Origin: Mollicutes bacterium
GTDB lineage: Bacteria; Bacillota_I; Bacilli_A; Izemoplasmatales; Izemoplasmataceae
Length of the DNA: 12,799 nt
Reading direction: 5' to 3'
NCBI GenBank assembly: GCA_003552275.1
Contig: PUKL01000084.1
Span: 1-12,799, forward strand
The notes beneath the pieces were generated by a model. That model worked only from the letters and a program-made list of their open reading frames with translations, was not told the origin of the DNA and did not search any database. The position numbers and the translations under genes were made by a program. Below, piece after piece: positions 1-5,644 of this stretch (position 1 is the first letter of the stretch; every line of letters begins with the position of its first letter).

Positions 1-429
1 GTCCGCAATGTCCGGAGTGAATACGATGTCCCCGCCAAACAGCCCATCGACATCCACATCGCCTGCAACAAGAAGGCCGAGAGGATCATCCTCGACAACG
101 AACATCTCATCCGCGCTTTTGTGACCCCCGACAAGTTCATGGTCGGTCAAGATGTGAAACCCGAGACGAAGACCCGTTCTTTCGTCGATGTCGACTTCAC
201 GTTGCATGTGCCGCTCGGCGACCTCGTGGACATCGAAGCCGAGCTGCGCAAGCAAAAAGCCGAGAAGAAGCGGCTCGAGGGTGAAGTGGCACGCGCCAAG
301 AAGATGCTCGCCAACAAGGGGTTCTTGGAAAAGGCCCCCGCCGCGAAAGTCGAAGAGGAGAAGCAGAAGCTCGAACGCTATCAAAAACAACTCGAGCAAG
401 TCAAGAAGAGAATCGGAGATCTTTCGTGA
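1..429 (+). CDS. valS: Valyl-tRNA synthetase, C-terminal part (5' end outside the window)
   Basis: The frame is open from the first base and ends at TGA 427-429, leaving 142 visible residues. It begins in a segment typical of the ValRS anticodon-binding domain (VRNVRSEYDVPAKQPI), runs through the linker with VPLGDLVDIEAEL, and ends in a Lys/Glu-rich heptad stretch of about 65 residues (AELRKQKAEKKRLEGE through KKRIGDLS). That last part is the coiled-coil arm which, in the family, contacts the elbow of tRNA-Val. The enzyme charges tRNA-Val in the cytoplasm. The catalytic Rossmann core and the editing domain lie upstream of the window. folC starts one base after the stop, the neighbour seen in many Firmicutes, which supports the call. 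Nothing is broken in the visible part. Confidence 0.96.
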   Translation, partial: VRNVRSEYDVPAKQPIDIHIACNKKAERIILDNEHLIRAFVTPDKFMVGQDVKPETKTRSFVDVDFTLHVPLGDLVDIEAELRKQKAEKKRLEGEVARAKKMLANKGFLEKAPAAKVEEEKQKLERYQKQLEQVKKRIGDLS

Positions 430-430
430 C

Positions 431-1726
431 ATGTTCAAAACACTGAAAGAGGCCCAACATTGGATCGAGGGCATCACCCGTTTCGGCGACAAGTACGACC
501 TTTCGCGCATGGAGCGGGCGGTGCGACTTCTCCTTCATCCGGAAAAAGCCTTCAAGAGCGTCCACATCGGCGGCACGAACGGCAAGGGGTCGACCCTCAC
601 ATTCCTGAAAGAGATCCTCCTTTCTGCGGGCTACAAGGTCGGCACGTTCACTTCACCCTATGTCGTCAGTTTCAACGAACGGATCACTCTGGACAACGAG
701 CCGATCGCCGATGAAGATCTCCTTCACTACATCAACGAGATCCATGATTTCCAAGCCGCCTACCGGGAGCAATACCACGACCAGATCACGTTCTTCGAGC
801 TCGTGACGCTCGTGAGTTTTCTCTATTTCCGCGACCGCGAGGTCGACTATGTCCTCTACGAGGTCGGGCTCGGCGGAACCCTGGATGCCACGAACGTCAT
901 CACCCCCCGTCTTTCCGTCATCACCACCGTGGGCTATGACCACATGCACGTGTTGGGCGACACGCTCGAAGAAATCGCCCAAAACAAACTCGGCATCGTG
1001 AAGAAGGGGGTTCCCCTCGTGGCGGGGGGTATCGATCCGTCATTGGAGGGGTTGTTCGCCGAACACGCAAAGAAATCCCAAAGCGATTATCACTCCCTCC
1101 GCGACCATCCGGTGCGCGAAGTCCGTCCCGCCGTCCCGACGACATTCACGACGGACGAGGCCACCTACACGCTTTCCATGATCGGCCTGCATCAGGTGGA
1201 AAACGCCCGCACCGCCCTGCTTGCGGCGGATGTGCTCGCCCGGAGGGACGGACTCGAGATCCCTCTCGAAGCGAAGCAGAAGGGGCTCGCGCGAGCCCGC
1301 ATCCCCGGTCGGTTGGAAAGATTCGGTCGCAACACCCTCCTTGACGGCGCCCACAACATCTCCAGCCTCGAGACGCTCATCGCGTCCATGCGCGCCTATT
1401 TTCCCGCCCGGAGATTCCGTGTCCTCTTCGCCGTCATGGCCGACAAGGACTATGCGCCGATGTTGCGGCTCATCGAGGATTTCGCCGATGAGCTCTATCT
1501 CACCGAAATCCCCTATCATCGCGCCGAAAAAGCGGAGATTCTCGCCCAAAAGACCCGCCATCCGGGGGCAAAAGCGTTTTCCGACTACCGGGAGGCCTAC
1601 GAAAAAGCCCTTGACAAAGACGAGGAGACGATTCTCCTCGCCACCGGATCACTGTATTTCATCAGTGCCTTACGCACCTACATCCTCGACAAGGGCGCTC
1701 CGCTGCAACAGAGAAAAAGCGCTTGA
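431..1726 (+). CDS. folC: Bifunctional folylpolyglutamate / dihydrofolate synthase
   Basis: A 431-residue Mur-ligase-family enzyme that adds glutamate to folates (and in many bacteria to dihydropteroate) using ATP in the cytoplasm. Motifs in order: P-loop GGTNGKGS at 47-54, FTSP at 73-76, ER at 84-85, EVGLGG with LDATN at 144-155, YDH at 169-171, the LGIVKKGVP segment near 187-195 that includes the Lys usually carbamylated in this family, PGR at 292-294 and DGAHN at 305-309. Length is normal. ATG 431 was chosen because FKTLKEAQHWIEG matches family N-termini; the same frame is open further upstream but overlaps valS. The only upstream purine run is GGAG at 415-418, 12 nt away, so translation is probably coupled to the valS stop one base upstream. 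Whether dihydrofolate synthase activity is kept cannot be read from these motifs. Confidence 0.96.
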   Translation: MFKTLKEAQHWIEGITRFGDKYDLSRMERAVRLLLHPEKAFKSVHIGGTNGKGSTLTFLKEILLSAGYKVGTFTSPYVVSFNERITLDNEPIADEDLLHYINEIHDFQAAYREQYHDQITFFELVTLVSFLYFRDREVDYVLYEVGLGGTLDATNVITPRLSVITTVGYDHMHVLGDTLEEIAQNKLGIVKKGVPLVAGGIDPSLEGLFAEHAKKSQSDYHSLRDHPVREVRPAVPTTFTTDEATYTLSMIGLHQVENARTALLAADVLARRDGLEIPLEAKQKGLARARIPGRLERFGRNTLLDGAHNISSLETLIASMRAYFPARRFRVLFAVMADKDYAPMLRLIEDFADELYLTEIPYHRAEKAEILAQKTRHPGAKAFSDYREAYEKALDKDEETILLATGSLYFISALRTYILDKGAPLQQRKSA

Positions 1727-1743
1727 TGAAGCCGTCAAGGGAC

Positions 1744-1768
1744 AAGCGCCCCGACAAGGGCGCTTTTC
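1744..1768 (+). terminator. Rho-independent terminator after folC
   Basis: AAGCGCCC (1744-1751) pairs perfectly with GGGCGCTT (1758-1765) across a 6-nt loop and is followed by a short T-rich tail (TTCT). It lies 17 nt after the folC stop and closes the valS-folC unit. The right arm is part of a 13-mer that also occurs at the very end of folC (1687-1699), so an alternative pairing is possible. Confidence 0.8.
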
Positions 1769-1900
1769 TGTGACACCAATCGCAACAACTCCTAAAATTC
1801 CTTCATGAAGCCGTGCAAGCATCCAAAGCGTCTCCGATGAAGATTGTTTGCCCAACCGGAAGTCCTAACGACACATCATGCACAACAGACGAGAAGATAT

Positions 1901-1932
1901 TTAAAAGTTAGTATGCATACAATATATATAAT
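1901..1932 (+). promoter_or_regulatory. Probable mutY promoter in an AT-rich island
   Basis: A perfect -10 hexamer TATAAT lies at 1927-1932 in a strikingly AT-rich stretch (about 1890-1945) within GC-rich surroundings. The best -35 candidate is TTAAAA at 1901-1906, with a 20-nt spacer, so the -35 is weak. A perfect 10-bp palindrome, GTATGCATAC (1911-1920), lies between the two and could be an operator. It sits 36 nt before the mutY start and just after the folC terminator, which fits an independent mutY promoter. Confidence 0.6.
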
Positions 1933-1967
1933 GCACAATTTACCAACAATCGAAAGACGGTGTGCCG

Positions 1968-2993
1968 ATGATCAACGACCCTGTAAAGTTTGCAGAGAAA
2001 CTATGTGTATGGTACGAACGGAACAAACGTTCGCTCCCTTTTCGGCAAACCCGCGACCCCTACGCCATTCTCGTCGCCGAGACGATGTTGCAGCAAACCC
2101 GCATGGAGGTCGTCTTGGATTACTACGACCGTTTCCTCGCGGCCTTCCCTAGCGTGGATTCCTTGGCCACGGCCGATATTGAAGACGTCTTGAAGGTCTG
2201 GGAAGGTCTCGGCTATTATCGAAGGGCGCGCAATCTGCACAAGGCGGCGCAAATCATCGCCAAAGAACACAAAAATACATGGCCGACCGATCCCGAAGGT
2301 CTACGCGGACTGCCCGGTGTCGGCGCTTATACGGCCGCAGCTCTCGCGGCCATCGCCTTCGGAAAAAGGACACCCGCCGTCGATGGGAACGTCATGCGCA
2401 TCATGGCGAGAATCGGCGGTATGACCGACGATATCACCGGTGCATCCGCGAAGGACATTGTCCGCGCGTCTTTGACCGCGCCCATGGAACATGCGGATCC
2501 GCGCACCTTCACGGAAGCGCTCATGGAGTTCGGGGCCTTGGTGTGCAAGAAACGCCCCCTATGTGAAGACTGTCCGTTCCGAGACCAATGTTTCGCATAC
2601 GAACATGATATGGTGGATGTTCTCCCGGTGCGCGGCGCCCAAAGGGAGAAAACCATCGAGACCTATCGGACCTTCGTTGTCAAAAACGCCCGAGGCGTTC
2701 TTTTGGAAAAACGACCCGTCCGGGGCCTTCTCGGGGGATTGCACACCCTGCCGCAATATACCAAGGACCTTGATGGAGCTCTTGCAACCCTGCACAAGGA
2801 CCACGGGGTCGAAGTGAAGAATGTCCGTTCCCTCGGCACGGTCACCCACACCTTCACCCACAAGGTCTGGCACATGGAGGTCTTTCTCGTCGAGACGGAC
2901 ACCGTCACTGAAGATTTCTACGATTCGCATGCACCTTCGGTCGCCCTTGCGCGGGCCCACGGCAAGATTCTTTCCACCCTCGAAAAGAAATGA
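1968..2993 (+). CDS. mutY: A/G-specific adenine DNA glycosylase MutY
   Basis: MutY removes adenine mispaired with 8-oxoguanine. The protein has 341 residues. The N-terminal HhH-GPD domain shows the catalytic Glu in AETMLQQT (E38), the WEGLGYYRRARNL segment at 78-90, the hairpin LPGVGAYTAAA at 115-125 and the catalytic Asp in VDGNV (D139). Cysteines C193, C199, C202 and C208 form the Fe-S loop. The Nudix-like 8-oxoG reader domain follows from about 230, with an FTH triplet at 296-298 where homologues often carry FSH. Two oddities: the first Cys spacing is 5 residues, not the usual 6, and two commonly conserved Trp positions are F25 and L35. ATG 1968 is preferred over in-frame GTG 1962 because the weak SD AGACGG (1955-1960) is then 7 nt away. 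The gene appears monocistronic. Confidence 0.95.
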   Translation: MINDPVKFAEKLCVWYERNKRSLPFRQTRDPYAILVAETMLQQTRMEVVLDYYDRFLAAFPSVDSLATADIEDVLKVWEGLGYYRRARNLHKAAQIIAKEHKNTWPTDPEGLRGLPGVGAYTAAALAAIAFGKRTPAVDGNVMRIMARIGGMTDDITGASAKDIVRASLTAPMEHADPRTFTEALMEFGALVCKKRPLCEDCPFRDQCFAYEHDMVDVLPVRGAQREKTIETYRTFVVKNARGVLLEKRPVRGLLGGLHTLPQYTKDLDGALATLHKDHGVEVKNVRSLGTVTHTFTHKVWHMEVFLVETDTVTEDFYDSHAPSVALARAHGKILSTLEKK

Positions 2994-2994
2994 C

Positions 2995-3032
2995 ACCGCC
3001 CCTTTCGTATCATCGGGAAGAAAGGGGGCGGT
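2995..3032 (+). promoter_or_regulatory. Hairpin that masks the radC ribosome-binding site
   Basis: ACCGCCCCTTTC (2995-3006) pairs with GAAAGGGGGCGGT (3020-3032), a 12-bp stem with one bulged G and a 13-nt loop. The 3' arm contains AAAGGGGG (3021-3028), the only plausible Shine-Dalgarno for the radC ATG at 3036 (7-nt spacing). No T-run follows, so it is a poor intrinsic terminator. It starts two bases after the mutY stop. It may stabilise the mutY 3' end, damp radC translation, or both. Confidence 0.65.
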
Positions 3033-3035
3033 CGC

Positions 3036-3713
3036 ATGTATATGATCAAAGAGATGCCGGACAACGAAAGACCGCGCGAAAGGTTCTTGCATCAAGGGCG
3101 TGAAGCTCTCTCCATCCGGGAGCTCATCGCCATCATCCTGCGCACGGGCACAAAACAAAAGAGTGTGCTCGACCTCGCCCAGGAGGTCGCTTGTCGCTAT
3201 CCATCGATCCGCGCGCTCGATGAAGCGAGTGTCCGCGAACTCACCCGTATTCCCGGCCTGGGAGAAGCGAAAGCGATCCAGCTCCTCTCCGCCTTGGAGC
3301 TCGGCAAACGCCTCATGGACGAGCCTTTCCCTTCACGAGAGCGACTGCTCAATCCGGAGGCTGTGTATGAACATATGCGCCTCGCTTTGGAGACGAAGAG
3401 CCAGGAGACCTTCTATGCGCTCTATCTCGACACAAAAGGCGCTCTCATCGAAAAACACAAACTCTTCATCGGCTCGCTGTCGGCCGCCCTTGTGCATCCG
3501 CGTGAACTCTTCAAGCATGCCGTGGTGCTTTCGGCGGCCTCCGTCATCCTCGTCCACAACCACCCTTCGGGCGACCCCACTCCGTCGGAAAGCGACAAAC
3601 GGATCACAGACACGATGGTGAAGAACGGTCGTCTCATGGACATCGCGGTCTTGGACCATGTCATCATCGGCAAGGGCAGGTATCATTCCTTCAAGGAACA
3701 CGGCGACCTTTGA
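3036..3713 (+). CDS. radC: RadC family JAMM-domain protein
   Basis: This is a 225-residue cytoplasmic protein of the RadC family, historically linked to DNA repair; its biochemical role is still uncertain. The N-terminus (IKEMPDNERPRERFL) is the standard RadC opening. A helix-hairpin-helix follows (LTRIPGLGEAKAIQLLSALE, 69-88). The C-terminal half is a JAMM/MPN metalloprotease-like fold with E124, H174 and H176 in VHNHPSGD, and D187, which fits H-x-H-x10-D. All expected metal ligands are present and the length is normal. ATG 3036 has AAAGGGGG 7 nt upstream; ATG 3042 is a possible alternative. The SD lies inside a stable hairpin, so translation may be low or conditional unless ribosomes ending mutY open it. 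No separate promoter is evident. Confidence 0.95.
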   Translation: MYMIKEMPDNERPRERFLHQGREALSIRELIAIILRTGTKQKSVLDLAQEVACRYPSIRALDEASVRELTRIPGLGEAKAIQLLSALELGKRLMDEPFPSRERLLNPEAVYEHMRLALETKSQETFYALYLDTKGALIEKHKLFIGSLSAALVHPRELFKHAVVLSAASVILVHNHPSGDPTPSESDKRITDTMVKNGRLMDIAVLDHVIIGKGRYHSFKEHGDL

Positions 3714-3733
3714 GGAAAATCGTCGTTTCCGCC

Positions 3734-3762
3734 TTTACAAGAAGTGCTCCATCCTGTATAAT
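3734..3762 (+). promoter_or_regulatory. Strong vegetative promoter of rplU-rpmA
   Basis: TTTACA (3734-3739) and TATAAT (3757-3762) are separated by exactly 17 nt, close to the sigma-A/sigma-70 consensus. The expected start of transcription is near 3769, about 160 nt before rplU, leaving a long structured leader as in other ribosomal-protein operons. It lies 21 nt after the radC stop. Confidence 0.88.
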
Positions 3763-3768
3763 AGGGTA

Positions 3769-3913
3769 GCTGTTCGGTGGGATACGCCGAAAACGGCTTC
3801 CCTTGAAGCCGACACGGACTCCACAAGAGGGTCCGACGCTCAGCAGCATACCGCTCAGAAAGGGTCTGAAAGCATGGTCTCCGACCATCACCCCCATGGC
3901 GAGTCTTGACAAC
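3769..3913 (+). promoter_or_regulatory. Structured 5' leader of rplU-rpmA, probable L21 leader
   Basis: The untranslated leader carries at least four consecutive short hairpins: CGGCTTC/GAAGCCG (3794-3800 with 3805-3811), CGGAC/GTCCG (3815-3819 with 3831-3835), TCAGA/TCTGA (3855-3859 with 3865-3869) and ATGGTC/GACCAT (3874-3879 with 3883-3888). Rfam describes an L21 leader upstream of rplU in Firmicutes, where L21 is thought to repress its own mRNA. Position, length and hairpin density agree, but I matched it by layout, not by covariance. It holds no convincing coding sequence. Confidence 0.6.
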
Positions 3914-3931
3914 GAGGAGGTGCTCGTGAGC

Positions 3932-4240
3932 ATGTACGCAGTGTTCGAAACCGGCGGAAAGCAATTCCGCGTCCAAAAAGGCGAAGAGATCTATGTCGAA
4001 AAGCTGGATGCGGAAGAAGGGAAAACCGTGACATTCGACAAGGTTTTGCTCATCGGCGGGGAGAAGACCCGCATCGGTGACCCTCACATCAAAGGGGCCG
4101 CGGTCGAAGCGAAGATCGTCAAACACGGAAAACGCAAGAAGATCACGGTTTTCAAGATCAAGCCGAAAAAGAACTATCGTCGTAAAAAGGGACACAGACA
4201 ACCCTACACGAAACTCGAGATCACCAACATCAAAGCATAG
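3932..4240 (+). CDS. rplU: 50S ribosomal protein L21
   Basis: A 102-residue L21, a 23S rRNA-binding protein of the large subunit. It opens with the family signature MYAVFETGGKQFRV and ends with the basic rRNA-binding tract KIKPKKNYRRKKGHRQPYT followed by LEITNI. Length is typical. The SD GAGGAGG (3914-3920) is strong, but it is 11 nt from ATG 3932 and only 5 nt from in-frame GTG 3926. I keep ATG 3932 because it gives the conserved N-terminus; starting at GTG would only add MS. The gene is driven by the consensus promoter at 3734-3762 and probably autoregulated through its leader. rpmA follows after 33 nt, with no prp (ysxB) gene between them. Confidence 0.96.
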   Translation: MYAVFETGGKQFRVQKGEEIYVEKLDAEEGKTVTFDKVLLIGGEKTRIGDPHIKGAAVEAKIVKHGKRKKITVFKIKPKKNYRRKKGHRQPYTKLEITNIKA

Positions 4241-4244
4241 AACC

Positions 4245-4280
4245 ATGAAAGCGATAAGCGGAGGTGAGTGGAAATGTTGA
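4245..4280 (+). other. Eleven-codon mini-ORF between rplU and rpmA
   Basis: ATG 4245 opens a reading frame of 11 codons (MKAISGGEWKC) that ends at TGA 4278-4280, overlapping the first codons of rpmA in another frame. It spans the rpmA Shine-Dalgarno. It has no clear SD of its own, and at this length a chance ORF is likely. It sits where prp lies in many Firmicutes, but I see no sequence match strong enough to call it a remnant. Confidence 0.2.
4260..4267 (+). promoter_or_regulatory. Shine-Dalgarno of rpmA, decides the start
   Basis: GGAGGTGA at 4260-4267 is a full match to the 3' end of 16S rRNA. It is 6 nt from ATG 4274, too close to GTG 4268 and far from ATG 4280 or ATG 4304. It therefore supports translation of the N-terminally extended form of L27. 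Confidence 0.8.
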
Positions 4281-4558
4281 TGGAAATCAAAGTCATGAAG
4301 TTCATGGCCACGAAGAAAGGTGTCGGCTCGACCAAGAACGGTCGGGACTCCGAAGCGAAACGCCTCGGAGCCAAGCGCGGAGACGGGCAACGGTGCAAAG
4401 CCGGAGCCATCATCTATCGTCAGCGCGGCACCAAGGTCCATCCCGGCGTCAATGTCGGTGTGGGCGGCGATGACACCCTCTACAGCAAAGTCGACGGCAT
4501 CGTCAAATTCGAACGGATGGGCAAATCGAAAAAACGTGCTTCGGTGTATCCCGAATAG
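4274..4558 (+). CDS. rpmA: 50S ribosomal protein L27 with N-terminal extension
   Basis: A 94-residue L27, whose mature N-terminus reaches the peptidyl-transferase centre. The body is clear: ATKKGVGSTKNGRDSEAKRLG, then RQRGTKVHPG, VGVGGDDTLY and VDGIVKFER. Eleven residues (MLMEIKVMKFM) precede the Ala that normally begins the mature protein. Firmicutes L27 carries a comparable prepeptide, usually ending in FFA, that the Prp protease removes; here the junction reads KFM-A and no prp lies in the operon. ATG 4274 was chosen for its perfect SD. An internal ATG at 4304 would yield the mature form directly after Met removal, but no good SD precedes it. The gene is last in the rplU unit, followed by a terminator. 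Confidence 0.96.
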   Translation: MLMEIKVMKFMATKKGVGSTKNGRDSEAKRLGAKRGDGQRCKAGAIIYRQRGTKVHPGVNVGVGGDDTLYSKVDGIVKFERMGKSKKRASVYPE

Positions 4559-4560
4559 TC

Positions 4561-4592
4561 AGGCAGACAGTCCAAGGCTGTTTGCCTTTTTT
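4561..4592 (+). terminator. Rho-independent terminator after rpmA
   Basis: AGGCAGACAG (4561-4570) pairs with CTGTTTGCCT (4578-4587) over 10 bp with one G-U wobble and a 7-nt loop, directly followed by a run of six T (4587-4592). It begins three bases after the rpmA stop and closes the rplU-rpmA unit. Confidence 0.92.
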
Positions 4593-4615
4593 CTTGGGCG
4601 CCGCTATTGTATAAT
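4587..4615 (+). promoter_or_regulatory. Probable promoter of the GNAT-kinase/obg unit
   Basis: A perfect -10 TATAAT lies at 4610-4615. The matching -35 position falls in the T-run of the upstream terminator (TTTTTT at 4587-4592, 17-nt spacer), a weak match. Transcription would start near 4622, right at the SD AGGTGA (4623-4628) of the next gene, giving a very short leader. Confidence 0.55.
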
Positions 4616-4633
4616 GGCATATAGGTGAATGAC

Positions 4634-5632
4634 ATGATCAGACTTGCGAAAACAAACGATCTCGACCAAATCGACGCCTTGAGCCTCAAAACGATCAAGG
4701 ACATGCGCGCGAAGGCTATCAAGCAATGGGACACGACATATCCGAGGAAGACGCACTTTGCCGAAGACATCGAGAAGGAAGCCCTCTATGTCTATGAGAA
4801 GAAAGGCAAAATCCTCGGGGCCATGGCGGTCCTTCCCGGTGACGAGAAGGCCTACCGTGATCTTCCCTGGATGCGGGATGAATCCTTCGCCGTGCACCGG
4901 ATCGTCGTCGCCCCCGACGCACAGCGGCGGGGTGTCGCCACGGCCCTCTTCCTCTGGCTCTTCGCAAAAGCGAAGAAAGAGGGGGTGGAATCCATCCGGA
5001 TCGACACCCACCCCGCCAACAGCCGGATGCTCGGTTTCTTGAAAAGGCTGCAGTTCGAATACATCGGCTACATCCCCTCCATCCATCGTCTGGCTTATGA
5101 ACGGCTCGTGGGCGAAGCCTTCTTGAAACGGACCATCATCCTCGGCAGCAGCGGCAGCGGCAAGACAACCCTGGCGAGGATGATCGGCGAAAAGCTCGCC
5201 GTTCCCATCCTCCATCTCGACACGGTCTATTGGGAGAAGGATTGGACACCGATCGACGGGGCGTTGTTTCAGGAGAAAGTCCGGCGCTTCATGCGGGAGA
5301 ATCCCCGTTTCGTCATGGACGGCAACTACCTTCACACGCCGACGTTTGCCGACCGCTTGCACTATGCCGACACGGTCATCTTGCTGAGCTATGATCGTAA
5401 AGAGGCCTTGAAAGGTATCATCGAACGGGAGGCGAAGTACAAACACCGCCACCGCAGCGACATGGCCGAAGGGTGCGACGAGGACATCGACCAGGAGTTC
5501 TTGCAATATGTCTACTTCTTCGATGACCGGCGCAAACGCATCGAGGGCATCGTGAAAACAATCGCCCATAAAAAACATTTCTTGCGTTTTTCGACCCGCG
5601 AAGCCCTTGACCATTGGCTCGCGACACTATAA
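4634..5632 (+). CDS. GNAT acetyltransferase fused to a FlaR-like P-loop kinase
   Basis: A 332-residue two-domain protein. Residues 1 to about 155 look like a GNAT N-acetyltransferase: a beta-rich start, IVVAPDAQRRGVATAL (90-105) with the acetyl-CoA-binding QRRGVA loop, then an IRIDTHPANSRMLGFL helix (121-136) and FEYIGYI (141-147). Residues from 166 are a small P-loop kinase: Walker A GSSGSGKTT (171-179), HLDTVYW (194-200), FVMDGNY (226-232) and RLHYADTVILL (241-251). This order resembles the 'topology modulation protein' FlaR and adenylate-kinase-like proteins. The substrate of neither domain can be read from sequence. The start is ATG 4634 with SD AGGTGA 5 nt upstream; GTG 4625 is in frame but overlaps that SD. 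The stop is 12 nt from obg, so co-transcription is likely. No signal peptide; presumably cytoplasmic. Confidence 0.88.
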   Translation: MIRLAKTNDLDQIDALSLKTIKDMRAKAIKQWDTTYPRKTHFAEDIEKEALYVYEKKGKILGAMAVLPGDEKAYRDLPWMRDESFAVHRIVVAPDAQRRGVATALFLWLFAKAKKEGVESIRIDTHPANSRMLGFLKRLQFEYIGYIPSIHRLAYERLVGEAFLKRTIILGSSGSGKTTLARMIGEKLAVPILHLDTVYWEKDWTPIDGALFQEKVRRFMRENPRFVMDGNYLHTPTFADRLHYADTVILLSYDRKEALKGIIEREAKYKHRHRSDMAEGCDEDIDQEFLQYVYFFDDRRKRIEGIVKTIAHKKHFLRFSTREALDHWLATL

Positions 5633-5644
5633 GGAGTGACCCCC

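Noticed and set aside
3658..3909. Possible small protein encoded in the rplU leader
   Set aside because: The frame starts inside radC and runs through the promoter and hairpins, without an SD or conserved-looking sequence.
3683..4441. A 252-codon - strand frame opposite the rplU leader, rplU and rpmA
   Set aside because: It overlaps two certain ribosomal-protein genes and a structured leader, and shows no domain.
4313..4558. L27 as a truncated or shifted gene because of its unusual start
   Set aside because: The body matches L27 from end to end and the SD fits ATG 4274; only the prepeptide is unusual.
4604..5614. A 336-codon open frame on the - strand over the GNAT-kinase gene
   Set aside because: It is a shadow of the + strand gene's codon bias. 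It has no SD or family motif, and crosses the rpmA-side promoter.
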